This document shows, piece by piece, positions 43,399-56,044 of a DNA stretch of 64,000 nt (positions are counted from its first letter, which is position 1; each line of letters starts with the position of its first letter). Below the pieces are notes generated by a model that ran no database searches, had not been told where the DNA came from, and saw only the letters and a list, made by a program, of their open reading frames with translations. Made by a program: the position numbers and the translations under genes. This DNA is from Odontesthes bonariensis (lineage: Eukaryota; Chordata; Actinopteri; Atheriniformes; Atherinopsidae): NCBI RefSeq assembly GCF_027942865.1, contig NC_134509.1, positions 20,384,697 through 20,448,696 of the forward strand, given 5' to 3'.

Positions 43399-43499
43399 AA
43401 ATTCCAACCAGTAGATACTTGACAGAATAAGAATGACATAATTACGTAATCTGGTGTAACAATAGTTTATTTTTGTAATCTGATTGCGTAATCCGGATT

Positions 43500-44081
43500 A
43501 CCTTTAATCTGTTGCTGCCCTGCCCTGGCGGCCACAGTTTACCAGACCTGCTTGGTTGAGAGCGGGATCCCCTGCAGTTCCCCTCGCGGCCTGCGGGAGG
43601 CGCTGTTGACCGAGAGGCGCAGCACAGACGCCATCTTGAGGAGACCCCGAACGCAGCGCTTGGCTGGCGGCGGCTGACAACAATCTCTGGCACATCATGA
43701 GGGGATTACTCACTTCCAAGTAAAACGGCACCACACCAGTTTTGGGTTGCAGACTTTCAAGGGGGAAGACGAGGAGCTGCCCAGCGACAGTTCATCGCTG
43801 CGGACTGTTTGTAAACGTGGGCGGCTACGCGGTAGCCCGATGGCCGGCTAGCTGCTCTCTGGACTCCGCCGCGGCCTGCTCGGGAGGAGGAAGGGTGGTG
43901 ACGGCGCAAAATGCTCTACCGCTGACTCCCAACGACACAGCAACCCTGCCCACAGATGCACTGAGAGTCGGACGGCGACCACGATGCACTTATAAAATTT
44001 TGCACGCTCTTAACTTTGGGATTTTTTTTGTTTTTGTGGTGAGACCGACAGCGAGCGCCGTCTGAACTCCCAGCCGGAGAC
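43500..44081 (+). promoter_or_regulatory. pip4k2b promoter/5' UTR region, CpG-rich
   Basis: CpG-rich sequence (CCTCGCGGCCTGCGGGAGGC; GCGGCTACGCGGTAGCCC; GACTCCGCCGCGGCCTGC) directly upstream of the pip4k2b ATG in otherwise AT-rich DNA. No TATA box close to the ATG is evident. The transcription start is not located. Confidence 0.5.
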
Positions 44082-47000
44082 ATGTCATCCAACTGCACCA
44101 GCGCAGCGGCCGTCAGCGCCAGCAAAACCAAGACGAAAAAGAAGCATTTTATAGGACAGAAAGTGAAATTATTCCGTGCAAGCGAGCCCATTCTCAGCGT
44201 TTTAATGTGGGGTGTCAACCATACGGTAAAAACATCTTCAGTATCTCGTTGCGGACAGTGTTTTGATTTAGCTTCGCTGCTAACCTGTTAGCTAGCTGCC
44301 CTCATCTGTCAAACCAGCTTTGGTGCTTTCAGTTGGTCATGTAATTTGATTAATTCCTGGCTATTGGTGTCTGTCCGTGCTTGGACCTTAATCTGATGGC
44401 TGTCAGAGAGGTGAAGTGGCTGTTCCTCCACTTCTTAGTGAGCTGTTGCTGGTCTGATCTCGCTGTGCATTTTTTTTTTTTTTTGCAGGGATCTAAACTG
44501 TATCTGCGGAACTTTCCCAGGGAAATCTGCATGTCCACGGCAGGCTGTGGCATTTCAATCATCGGCGCACGTGGGGAGGGTTAATCTGCAATCATAGATT
44601 ATGGATTGTGAAGTGTTTTCGTTGCCGAGTCGTGAGCTGCGGTCGCTGTGGTGGAGGCATGAGGTGGGAGGGGTGTGACAGGCACCGGAGCAGCTGGGTA
44701 CACAGATTTTCAGCTGCAGACAGCAGCCTGCCCATTGTTCAAAAAACACCTCCTCTGTGCCTGCATTTACACCGGCTGCAGTTAGCTCCTGCATCCAGTT
44801 GCTTCAGCTTATAGCATCACATCGTTTCACTATAAATAGAGCAGAAAATCTATCGCATTCACTTTTGGCTGAGGCTGCCTGAGGCTATGAAAAGCTCAGT
44901 GAAGGGCAGATTGGACACCAGTGATGGATAGAGTGGGTTGCACCAGCAGTTTGGATTTGCCTAATGTGCAGTAACTGTTGCACTCTAACACAGCTTGATT
45001 GATTGGTAGAAAGCTGCCTCTCAGGCATGGACAGATTACTGAGCAGGCCTACTTGGCAAAGCCCCGAGAGCCCATATTTCAGAGGGGCCCTAGTGTTAAT
45101 CCCAGACGTGAAATGTATCCCCAAAATTGGCCCTAAACAAATAGGGCCACTTTTGTGAAAGGACACAATGGCAACAAAGAGATGCAAAACAGTCAAATTG
45201 TGAGACAAGAAAGACTAAATAGAATGTGATTGTCTACAAAGAGACCAAATTAACCGTTTGAGACACAAGTTAAGACAGAATGTGTCCGAAAAGTATCTTA
45301 ATGTGATGTGAAATCAGCCGAACCGGACACGAAACATACAAAAAGGTGGACGAGAGTTGGATATTAAATGACCTAAAAGAGATTGTAAAATCTCCCATGA
45401 GACACATGGTGACCAAAATTATAATGCAAAACAGCCGGAATTGGATGCAAAATGAATCTGTGAGCCAAAAGCGATGCATATTTTAGACAAGGATTGAAAA
45501 TGACCCAATATTTGGCCACAAAACCAACACAGAGAGGTGTAGAATGGAAATGGATGATTCCAGGATGGAATCAAAAGAAAGAGATGCAGATTCTACAGAA
45601 AATGACATAAACAGCCTTCATTTATAGTTGTTGTTGCTGTTTGCTTCAGACTGAGAGTCAGGGAACTTGGAGCTGCTTTTTACTTATTTCTGCCGGGGAG
45701 GGGGGGCAGAGCAGGGCAGGCATTGTTTCACGGTCCGTGCACGCTCTCAGAATCTGATTTGTTGGTGCCTCCCTCAAACAAAATGGTTTCTGATCATTTC
45801 TTGCTCTTTATGTGTTACCTGAGTAAACCAACCACACTCGGACGCCACTGAGCAGGTGTTTGGTGTGAGTCACGGTTGGTGGGTCGCCGCCACGGCGCTC
45901 TGATTCTGCAGCAGTGAACAAATACGTCCAGGCAGTGAAATATAGCGGTGCTGCCAGTGAAATGCAGGCTGCCCGGGAATTAACGACGCAGCTAATGATA
46001 TGTTTATCGCTGCAGCATCTCCAGTGTTCAGCGGGTGAACTTTGGGTGTGTGGGTGCTGCACACAGGCCTGACGATCGGAGGTGTGGGTGTGAGGCCGAT
46101 TCAAGACATCAAACAGACTTCACTTCAAAGCCCTCCTCTTCCAGTCAGAACTTGTATGCATATTTAATAGTGCCCTCGCAGTGATGCTGGAGAATTTAGA
46201 AAGCAGCCTGTTGGTGATTTCCTCACCACTTGATGGATGCTGAGAGTCTTTGTCCTCTTGGACTGTTTGTAATCTCGCTTCAACTTTCTTGAAAATGTGC
46301 TTTTAAATGGACAAACACTTAGGAAACAAGCGTTGGAATCAGATAATCTGGGACTAACGTGTGTGTGCACAACTAGTTTTCATTAGAAAGAACTTGTTCT
46401 GCTCATTCAGAGCAGCACCAGGACTGTGGGAGCCTGTTCTCAGGGATCCAGCTACTGTCTGTGCAGGATTTTCTGAGGTTCATCAGTGTGACTGCGTGCT
46501 CTGGATGTGTTTCAGCTGATAAGATCAATGTGTGGTGACGTCGCAGCAGCAGGAAGATGAACTGTGTGTTTTTTGCTCTCAGAGTTAATCATTGCTGCTG
46601 GTAAACACTCAGATTTTGCTTTTAGATACCGAACTGTGTTAAAGGTGGTCACAGTTTTTGCTCCGTGCTCTGGCAGAAAAAGTCGAATAAAACATTCCTG
46701 CTTTGTTTACTGTTTTTTTTTTTAAATTTTTTTTTTTTTGAATATGGAGATGAGCTGTTTGCACTCTTCTTCAGGCTCTTTTCTCATCTTTATGTCCTTT
46801 CTTTCTCTCTTTCTTGCTCAACTCCTTCAGATTAACGAGTTAAGTAATGTGCCTGTACCAGTTATGCTGATGCCAGATGACTTTAAAGCCTACAGTAAGA
46901 TCAAAGTGGACAACCACCTATTTAACAAGTAGGTACATCACGGTTTGTTCGCTGTGTTTTTGTAAAGCTTCGAGCTAAACTAATGTGTTGAGTTTGAACC

Positions 47001-50000
47001 AGTCACTGCTAAAATAACAGCTTTTACATCAAATGATTGTGTGTCTCTGCTCAGTTCCTTCAGGTATATTAAAGCATAGTTGCTGTTTCGGTTATCTCTC
47101 CTCACCCATCAGATCCCTCCCCTGCTGCAGAGCAGTTTTCAATGAGCTGACCGTTTATATTACTCCTTAGTCATTCACACCGCGGCTGAATCTTTAACTC
47201 GAGCAGCTTTCCTCGTGTTAAATGAGGCGCGTGGGATCTCTGACGCAGTAACTCTTGAGGACGGAGCAGCCAGAACAATGTTCTGAACTCTAAATAAAAT
47301 GACTTAAAACCTCAAACTACCAGATCACCCCCAGTCGGATCAAACTGAAGGTTCTTCTTCTTGGGTTTGGAGCGATGCTCAGGTGTAGTGCTGCAGACCT
47401 CACCTGTATGTGAAGGCCACATCAAAGTAATGCAGTTTTCAACCTCGACTGATCCTATTCTCTGAGAGATTCTTTACCCCTAAATGATCCCAGTAGAAGA
47501 GCAGCACTGACCGCCTGGAAGCTGCTGAACTTTTCTGATTGGTCAGGCGCTCCCAGCGTCTTGTTTCCAACTTTTAGTCTCATTCATCTCAGGTTTAATC
47601 TCCACCAAAACCTTTAAAATCTGTCACCTTTTTGTTGGACTGAAGGACTAAGTCTCAGTTTGTAATTCCAACAAATAAAGCCATTCACGCCCCAAATTTC
47701 CCAGTTCAATGGCCTTGAATGTACTTTCGGAATGAGTTCAAATGCAGAAGAAGCAGTACTGAAAATGTGCCTCGCAGTGCAGCTCAGCTCAGGAGCTTTC
47801 ATGCACAGGTAGTGGATTCAGGTCCCGTGTTTTACCACAGCTGATGTGCAGTTCATTTTGTCCAGTTAAAGAAACTTACAATGAAAACTGGCAACTTAAA
47901 AGTTGAAGGAAAGGAGTGCAGTGACAAGCTCATCAGCCCTGCATTGTTTCATCGTCTCTGTCGGATCCAAATAGCAGAACCGGCAAACTTGTTGTTCCTC
48001 ATTTGTTTTTTGTTCCACTGACTGTGTGTTTCCGTCTCTCTCCTGCCAGAGAAAACCTGCCTAGTCGCTTTAAGTTCAAAGAGTACTGTCCCATGGTGTT
48101 CAGAAACCTGAGGGAGAGGTTCTGCATCGACGACCAGGACTACCAGGTCAGTCGAAAGAATCGCCAAACGGCAGCTAAAGAAATGCAGGCAAGCTTTGGG
48201 TGGAGTTGAAAAGTTGTTCTTTGCAGTGAGAACGTGTCTGGGTGTCTTGTCTTGGCAGAACTCTCTGACTAGGAGCGCCCCGCTCAACAGCGACTCTCAG
48301 GGTCGCTTCGGCAACCGCTTCCTGTGCAGCTACGACCACCGCTTTGTAATCAAAACAGTGTCCAGTGAGGACATCGCTGAGATGCACAACATCCTAAAGA
48401 AATATCACCAGGTAGACGCAGCTGGAGCCGATCTGTGAGAACACTTCAGGATCTTTGCTTCTGAGCTAAAAGTCAAACACGAATATAAATGAAGCAGAGA
48501 TGAACCGGCTGTACTGAGCTTTAATCATTTTTCTTACTGAATATTTGATTCCTCACTCCCACACTTTCCATTTCTCTCTGTGCTCTCTTCCCCTGATTGT
48601 TTGCAGTTTATAGTGGAGTGTCATGGCAACACGCTGCTCCCCCAGTTCCTGGGCATGTACAGGCTAACGGTGGACGGCGTGGAGACGTACATGGTGGTGA
48701 CCCGGAATGTATTCAGCCATCGCCTCACTGTGCACCGCAAGTACGATCTGAAGGTAGGATATACCGGCTAGTGTGGACTGTAACAGAGCAGCCATATCTA
48801 CCATCAGAAAGAAAACGATATTCTCATAAGGTTGAACTTCCATTAAAACCTGAAATACTTCATTTCACACAAACAAGACGGTTCACAGTGCACCGTCAAA
48901 TCAAACGTCTAGAAATCATTTAGACTTTAAAGGAACATCTGAGCAAAGCCTACAGAGCATCACCACAAGTTAAAGACCGATACTGAAGAGTTAATCCAAC
49001 CATCAGAATCTATCTAACTAACATCAAAGCTGTGGGAAAAGATGCAAACTGTACTTCACCAACAAATGTGACTCATCTAACGCCTCGTCTTATAAGGGGC
49101 AGATACACACCTCTAGTGTCCCAACAACAAAGTAGTGAGTGTTAAACGGGTTATATTCCACAGCCTGAATTTACAGATGTCACCTAAACGCCTCACATTT
49201 TGTGAAAGTGTAACGAGGCTGAAATGATTCCTCAAATAACTCTAAGACAAATCGAGCAGCTACAAACGCACGATTTTTTTTGTGCTGAGGAAACCGGAGA
49301 AAACAACGAGGAGCAAAATCAAAGAAAAATGTCCATTGTAAAACTGAATTAGCTTAGCACGATAGCACAACGGCAATGCTGCAGCGTCTCAGCAGAAAGC
49401 AGCCGGTTCACATATCGAGTCCACTGAGCGGGACAAACACAAGGGAACATTTCACGTTAGCATTTTAATGGAAATCAGCTTTTTGTGTGGGGGTGTCTCT
49501 TGCAAATAAGAGAGTAAGAAAGGCCTCCCTGAAGACGGACAGTGAAGGCTTTATTGCTTTCGGCCCCAGTTTTTAATTTACTAGATTTTTGCTTTGAGGA
49601 GAAAAGGTTTTCTTCTAAAAAATATTTCAATCTGGCATTTAAATGCAATTTAACCGATGGAATAATCAATCGAAACTCGATTGCCTCGGTGATCATTTTC
49701 TGCAGCACTGAAGTGTAACGCATGCGTCTCACAAGGGAAGCGATGTCTCATCGCTGCCTGCAGCCTTCGCTGTGGGAGGTCTGTGGGGGATCCCACTGGG
49801 AAAGTGATGAAAGGCCAAGGCAACCCCGACAGAGCTGATGGCCAACCAACATGCACGCCGCGAGCCCGTCGGGATTTATGACGAGACAAGCCGAGAGCAG
49901 CGCTGCAAACAGAGCAGCAGTTGTTTTACCTCTGTCTGGTCTTTGCATTTCGTTCCCGTTTCTCGTCTTTGAACGCTTTGTCACCACGAACGGGCTCATC

Positions 50001-53000
50001 GTGGTGTAGTGATATCTGTGGATTATAAATCCAGCTCAGTGTTGAAGCCTGATGGTTCCTTTGTACTGAAGCGGCCTTGAAGGCAACACACTGATCACAC
50101 ACTTCTTTTATCATTTCTAAATAGCTCTTCGTGGCACACACCCCCTCCACTGCCAAGTGTCCTGAAAAGAATAAATTAAAAAAAAGACTCTTCTTGACTA
50201 TAAACTCCTGAAACACTAATGATTCCTTTGATGCATCTCCTGCTGGTTTCAGTTCTATTTTTATTCTTGTTTTTCTTCACTTTTAGGGTTCAACAGTCTC
50301 GAGGGAAGCCAGTGACAAGGAGAAGGTACGTTTTACTTCTGTGTGCTGACGCCCGCTGACATGATGCGACTAAAATAAGTAGCCTTAGCTCACCCCGTAA
50401 GCAAAGCTGTCAAATGATGGCTAAATTGGGTAGTAAGCAGATACATTCTAATAGTTCCCTGTGCTCTGGTCTCAGTTTGTCTGTGTAATAAGCAGCGATG
50501 GATGCTCATGTCTCTTTAGTTTTTGCTGTGTGGGTTTGTTAGACCACACATATAGGACTAAATCCCCATGGATGTGTCCTATAATGGTGATGATTAATGT
50601 CTGAATATTAACATCAGCGCAGTCCGAGTCTTCTGAGATGCAGTAGGTGATGATGTGGTGTGAAATCCTCTAAATGTTTCACTACCCAAATAAAACAGAT
50701 TTGGTATTAATATAAGACATGCAGAACCAAAATGATGCCAGCATCTCCTCTCCGTAGGCTAAAGAACTTCCCACTTTTAAAGACAACGACTTCCTGAATG
50801 AAGGCCAGAAGCTGCAGATAGGAGATGACAACAAGAAGTACTTTTTGGAGAAGCTAAAACGGGATGTGGAGGTAAGAAATACATCTGGGTTTTCACCTGA
50901 AATGTCTAAAAATAACACAAACAATGTGACGTGTGCGAGAGGTTTTCTGTATGAGGAACTCTGAGCTGCTATACTATGCTACAGTATCGAGTCACCCGAC
51001 TGATTTTACTGTTTTTTTTAATCTATGGATTAGTCTGCTTAAGTGTTATCTGTGTAGTCTTTTGCATCGTTGGTAGTGCCGTGAAGCTATTTTTTTTTAA
51101 AACCCAGTTCCAGTGTTAGTGTCTTCGCACATCTGCACAAGGATCTGTTTGAAGTTGTGCACAAAAGAATGTCACATATAAAGAGCGATGCTTTCCGCTT
51201 TTACATCAGTGGGTGTCGGTCTTTGTTTTTCACCTGCTGAGATGAAGCTGCCTGTCAGTGAAAACCAGTCTAACTCCTGAGAGACACGGTAAAGACGCTT
51301 AGAGCGCCGGTTGATCCAAAAAGCTATAAATGGTTGTGAGGTGGAAATCTAACCCTGTCATAGCAGCAGAAGTTGCCATGGTGATGCACCTCAGTAAGAG
51401 GTGAACCACCTTGGTGACTCTGAAAACCCGGAGTTGAACCCGAAGTTACCTCTTTAAGCCACTAATCCTTCCAGGTAGTTCACAGGCTTAAAATCTTATC
51501 CTTTTTATGGACTTCTGACCAAAAAGGTTTAATTTTTCTTCAAATAATAATAAAACTAAGGACAAAGGCGATGATTTACAATAGAAACCCGATGTTTTAA
51601 AGTTCACAAACTTTTCCAGCGTTGCTTTAAGATGCTTTCCTCTGAACTAGCTTCTTATCATATGTTCAAGTCCCTTAACTTTGCCTCTTCTGGTGTTCCT
51701 GTGGAACAGTATTTCACATTCTTCTTTAGAAGATCCTTAAAACGTGAGATTCAAACATTTGCTGGTAAACCTACACCAGGTCTTCACAAACTAAAGGGAT
51801 CTCTGTACGGGGATAGCAAAAGTAAAAGGACAGCGATTGAGAGATTGCGTTAGCGTAGCGAATAAAATGTGCACTTTATACCAAGAATGAAGCTGAATAT
51901 TTATAAAAGAACATTAACCAATTACAGAAAATGTTCAATTAAGTTTATTTATTGACTCTAAAAGATTGTCTTCACATTAGTTTTGACCCACAGATATCCA
52001 AACGTGTGTGTGTGTGTGTGTGTGTGTTTGTTTTAGTTCCTGGCCACCCTGAAGATCATGGACTACAGCCTCCTGGTGGGCATCCATGATGTGGAGCGGG
52101 CCGAGCAGGAAGAGATGGACGTGGAGGGAGCGGGGGAGGAGGAGGAGTACGAGAACGACGGAATGGGAGGAGGCGTGCTGACGGGCTCCTTCGGCACGCC
52201 TCCCGACAGTCCCGGGAACCCTCTGAACTGCGGGGGATTCTTTGGCCCCGGGGAGTTCGACCCCTCTGTGGACGTTTACGCAATCAAGAGCCACGACTGT
52301 GAGCTTCGTTTTTTTTAAACTCTTACGTCTGTTGTGGAAGTAGAAATGAAAAGGGATTCTGCACAGGAAGTGAAAGAAAAACTTGGATCTGTTCTCGTTG
52401 CAGGTGCTGTGAAGAAGGAGGTATACTTCATGGCTATCATTGACATCCTCACGCACTATGACGCTAAGAAAAAAGCTGCACATGCTGCCAAAACTGTGAA
52501 ACATGGGGTGAGTCCATTAAAAACAAAGCAACAGGGGAAAAAAAAGCTCCTCTTCTATTGAATACAAATCCATCCATCACTTGGGCTTTTGAATTCACCT
52601 GGGTGTGGCAGCTGCAGTTTAAAATTAGTTTCTGAAGCCGTGCATGTGAAGAACAGGCGTGTTGGACATGATGCGCGGTGTGCTCTCCTCTGATTGGTTA
52701 ATCTCCTGCTCCACAGTCCAGTTCAGCAGGTCCAGTTGGTGGCAGTATAAAAGCATCGTGTTGTAGTTGCATCAGTAGCAGATGTACTGGAATTAAAAGC
52801 TACAGGATGTCAGACCACTTCCTGTTTGTACGTCAGACAGAAGAAACACGACATAAGAGTCTTTCTTTGACCCTTAAAATGAACCAATCAGAGGAGACGT
52901 GAGACGCTCTACAGTCGACCTGATGAGCAGGTACTGCTTGCTCGGGCTGGGCGATGTGGCCAAATGTGTTTCTACAAATACTTTCCATTATTAGGGCATC

Positions 53001-54849
53001 CTTTTTCAACACTGCTGTCTCTATAAGTAACAAAAAAGTCATTTAAAGGATATCTGCGGTATTTTCAACATTAAGCCTCTTTTCTGAGTCGTCTGCAATG
53101 TTTTAGAACCCCCCTCACCGCTTTTTTGATGTTTACTGCTGTCTCCGGTATTTGCCTAATTTTGATTCTTCTCAACCTGCTTCAGAATGGCAAGTCATGC
53201 GCATGTCCTAAAAGGTCCGTAAAAGCACCATAAACGTCCGTTTTCAAAATCATCAACTCACCGGAGTGGTTACTGGTGTGCACTGGTAATCCATATCAAA
53301 TTTCGTTGCGAAAAGTTGCTTCTGTCGTGTTTTATTTGGCAGCTCGTTCATGCTCGAACTATTTTCTTAGCCACCTCACAGCCGTGGATAAACTTCCGCT
53401 CAGCAGTTGAATCTGACTTGCTATACTCCACACTGGTGGCGGAGTAATATCAACGAACAGCCAGTCTTCAAGAGAACTCAATGGGATTTACAAAATGTCA
53501 AATAAAACACGACAGAAGCAACTTTTCGCAACGAAAACGGACGTTTATGGTGCTTTTACGGACCTTTTAAGACATGCACATGACTTGCCATTCTGAAGCA
53601 GGTGGAGATGAATCAAAATTAGGCAAATACCGGAGACAGCAGTAAACATCAAAAAAGCGGTGAGGGGGGTTCTAAAACATTGCAGACGACTCAGAAAAGA
53701 GGCTTAATGTTGACAAAAACCGCAGTTATCCTTTAAGTTATTTAAACAGAAGTCAGCTCCTCCGTATGAAGACAGGAGCAAGAAAGAAATCACATTCATT
53801 TATTTAAAAGAAAGTCATGAGATATTTTACTGTTGTGGCCTTTCAAATGTGGATTTTTAAGTTTCCGAGGTGCTTTGAACGCACCCTTTTAAACCTAAAG
53901 TTGATCTCTTTGAAGCGCTGCAGAGTAAGAGTCAGTCCTTTAAGAGTTTTAGTTGTTACGTTTCTGGAGCTGAACGATGATTTCAGCCGTGTTTAGATTC
54001 ACGATGAGTCAAAGCAGAGCTGCACGCCAGGAGGAAACCATGGTCGAACGTCTCTGTGGGTCAGCCTGCTGCTGCTCTGCAGAGCCGGAAGAAGAGAGGT
54101 TAAGTCGCTGCATTTAATGAGGGAAACATGTCTGCCCCCATGTTGATCAGAGTGTAATAGATGTGCTTTTAAGGTGCATTTAGAACGTATATAAAAAGGG
54201 ATTCATTTAGCCATTAGTTCACAGTTATGGAAGAAGAATATAGGTATGATTTTAAATTATTCTGCTCACGATGCTGCTCTGTGTGTCTGGTTTTGGAACT
54301 AATAAAACCACAATTAAACCATAAATACTGTAATAAATAATCAGATTTTTTTATTTATGTCATGAATTTCCTCTGATGACCGCAGGAAATTACCACCTGA
54401 GTGTTTCTCCTTCAGCCAGAATTTACAGAGTTTTATTCACACTGGCATCGTTTAAAGTTTTTGAACCTTACAACCGTGCGTTGACTTGTTTTGACGTACA
54501 CTGACTTTTGTGACACACGTTCGCGGGGCTGGAACAGCCCTTAGGGGCCATCAGGGGGCGGAGCTTCCGGCCCTGCACCACACTGACATTTGTGTGTCTG
54601 ACAGCGGTGTTGCAGCCCACAGCTGTTGGAGGTCGGATCGTTACTTTAAGTGTCTGATTTTTGGAGCAAAGCTTGTAACACAGTGTGATGACGGTGGCTC
54701 GTGTGTGTGCTGTGTCCACTGAGTATGTTTTAGGACTAAGTGAGAATGTTTTACTTTTTCACCTGCAGGCTGGGGCCGAGATCTCAACAGTGAACCCGGA
54801 GCAGTACTCCAAACGATTCTACGAGTTCATGTCCAATATCTTATCATAG
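44082..54849 (+). CDS. pip4k2b: pip4k2b, phosphatidylinositol-5-phosphate 4-kinase type 2 beta
   Basis: Makes PI(4,5)P2 from PI5P; the beta isoform is partly nuclear. Exons: 44082-44225, 46831-46928, 48050-48146, 48259-48411, 48607-48753, 50287-50325, 50758-50871, 52037-52298, 52404-52507, 54769-54849 (TAG); 1239 nt, 412 aa (human 416), all GT-AG and in phase. N terminus [20 protein letters not shown] matches the beta isoform. Visible features: ATP-site lysine in [17 protein letters not shown], whose Thr and Phe are the GTP-recognising residues of human PIP4K2[20 protein letters not shown]; a Glu-rich insert; [30 protein letters not shown] activation loop. The second Ala of KKAAHAAK sits where type I kinases have the specificity-setting Glu, so a type II substrate preference is expected. 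C terminus [15 protein letters not shown]. Confidence 0.95.
44226..46830 (+). other. intron 1 of pip4k2b with a degenerate A-rich repeat
   Basis: A 2.6-kb intron. Between about 45110 and 45560 there are decayed short units of the type GAGACA-AAATG-ACC (for example AAAGAGATGCAAAACAGTC, GAGACACATGGTGACCAAAA), resembling a teleost AC-rich minisatellite. No coding feature was recognised. Confidence 0.5.
46929..48049 (+). other. intron 2 of pip4k2b
   Basis: A 1.1-kb intron in which I recognise no gene, RNA or mobile element. Confidence 0.5.
48754..50286 (+). other. intron 5 of pip4k2b
   Basis: A 1.5-kb intron with no recognisable gene or mobile element; the short open frames on the minus strand near 49475-50216 match no protein I know. 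Confidence 0.5.
50872..52036 (+). other. intron 7 of pip4k2b
   Basis: A 1.2-kb intron. Apart from the (GT)12 tract at its 3' end I recognise nothing in it. Confidence 0.5.
52004..52027 (+). repeat. (GT)12 microsatellite at a splice acceptor
   Basis: Twelve GT units end 9 nt before the acceptor AG (TTGTTTTAG) of pip4k2b exon 8. In RNA this is a (UG)n tract inside the polypyrimidine region. Confidence 0.95.
53043..53736. mobile_element. TTAA-type long foldback MITE (second family)
   Basis: Starts TTAA AGGATATCTGCGG and ends CCGCAGTTATCCT TTAA. The arms 53043-53250 and 53535-53736 are close to perfect inverted repeats over about 200 nt (for example CGCTTTTTTGATGTTTACTG and its complement). An inner pair, TTGCGAAAAGTTGCTTCTGT and its complement near 53530, extends the hairpin. 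It lies in intron 9 of pip4k2b. Sequence differs from the other TTAA MITEs here. Confidence 0.88.
53740..54768 (+). other. 3' part of pip4k2b intron 9
   Basis: One kb of non-coding sequence before the last exon; nothing recognisable. Confidence 0.5.
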
Positions 54850-55850
54850 ACTCATCTTCCAGTCCAGCCAGTTTTTCCACCTCCACTCATAGAGCTATCA
54901 AACGCCCCACTCTGTGTAGGTCCATCTCCACACGCCTCCGTCTCCCCTCTTTAAGAAAAAGAAAAGTGATCCAGCATCCTCCCGCAGCCGGCGGCGCTCT
55001 GGCAGGACGGACGCATCGAGCCTGTTACACTCTCCCCGCGTCACCACCTCCTCCTCATGTTGTGAAATCCCTCGCCGATCTGGACCCCGATAACCTCCCT
55101 GTCGATTTTTCTTTCTTTTAAAAAAGATGTATCCGCTCTCCACCTTGTTGCTCCTCACGCCAGCACGGAAACTGTCTCACCAATGCCTTGGACGAGTGCG
55201 TCAGCTTCAGCAGTTCCAGTCCGTTCGTAGAGTCTCTTCAGTTTTTCGTTCACGTCGTTCCTTTGAGTTCTATTAGACACACGTACAAATGTAAACACAT
55301 GACGCAGAATGGTCGGATTGCATGACAACCTCTTCGACAAGTCGCCATCGGGCTTCTCTCTCAGAACAGTAGAAAAGATTCAAAAGCACTGCTGACAAAT
55401 TGGAGACAAACACTTTGACATATAACGGTGTAAAAAGCAAATGAATGCAATCTCAAAAATGCATGGCTGATGTGTACATGAGACTCCACCAGTTGTAACA
55501 TCAAACCACTGAACTTAGCATCTGAGTGTTACGACTAAAACCACAAAAAGAGTTAAAAAAAAAAATCGGTGTTTGAATGTTCTGTTGCCATATTGTATCT
55601 GAATATTTTTCAAATTTAACCGTGAGCTTGGTGGAGGTTGGTCTAAGGAAAAGAAATCCACGTTGAAAAGGGGAATTCTGCAGCAAATACTTGTTTTATT
55701 ACCATAAGGATCATTTTTATATCTTGTTTACATTAATGTAGCAATTTTGTGTTTGTATACAGTATTGTTTTGTTACCAACAGACATTAGGAAAAAAGGTT
55801 ACTTGAAAATGATTCATTGCATATTAAAGGGAGTTTTATCTTGTTTTTGT
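54850..55850 (+). other. probable pip4k2b 3' UTR with ATTAAA signal
   Basis: About 1 kb after the TAG without coding features. ATTAAA at 55823-55828 followed by T/G-rich sequence (TTTTATCTTGTTTTTGTCGT) is a likely cleavage site. Confidence 0.55.
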
Positions 55851-56044
55851 CGTCTTCACTCGTGTAATATTGTGTTAATGATGTTTTAATTCAGCTTGGC
55901 CCACCTTCCACGATAAGATTAGAGTTCTGAGCAGCTTTTTGGTTTAAACACTGAAGCTAAATGTTAAGTTTGGCTTTTTCAGAAGGATTTTCTGTGTCCT
56001 CACAAACAATTTCAAATCTGATGCAGCAGCACACTCAGTAAAAG

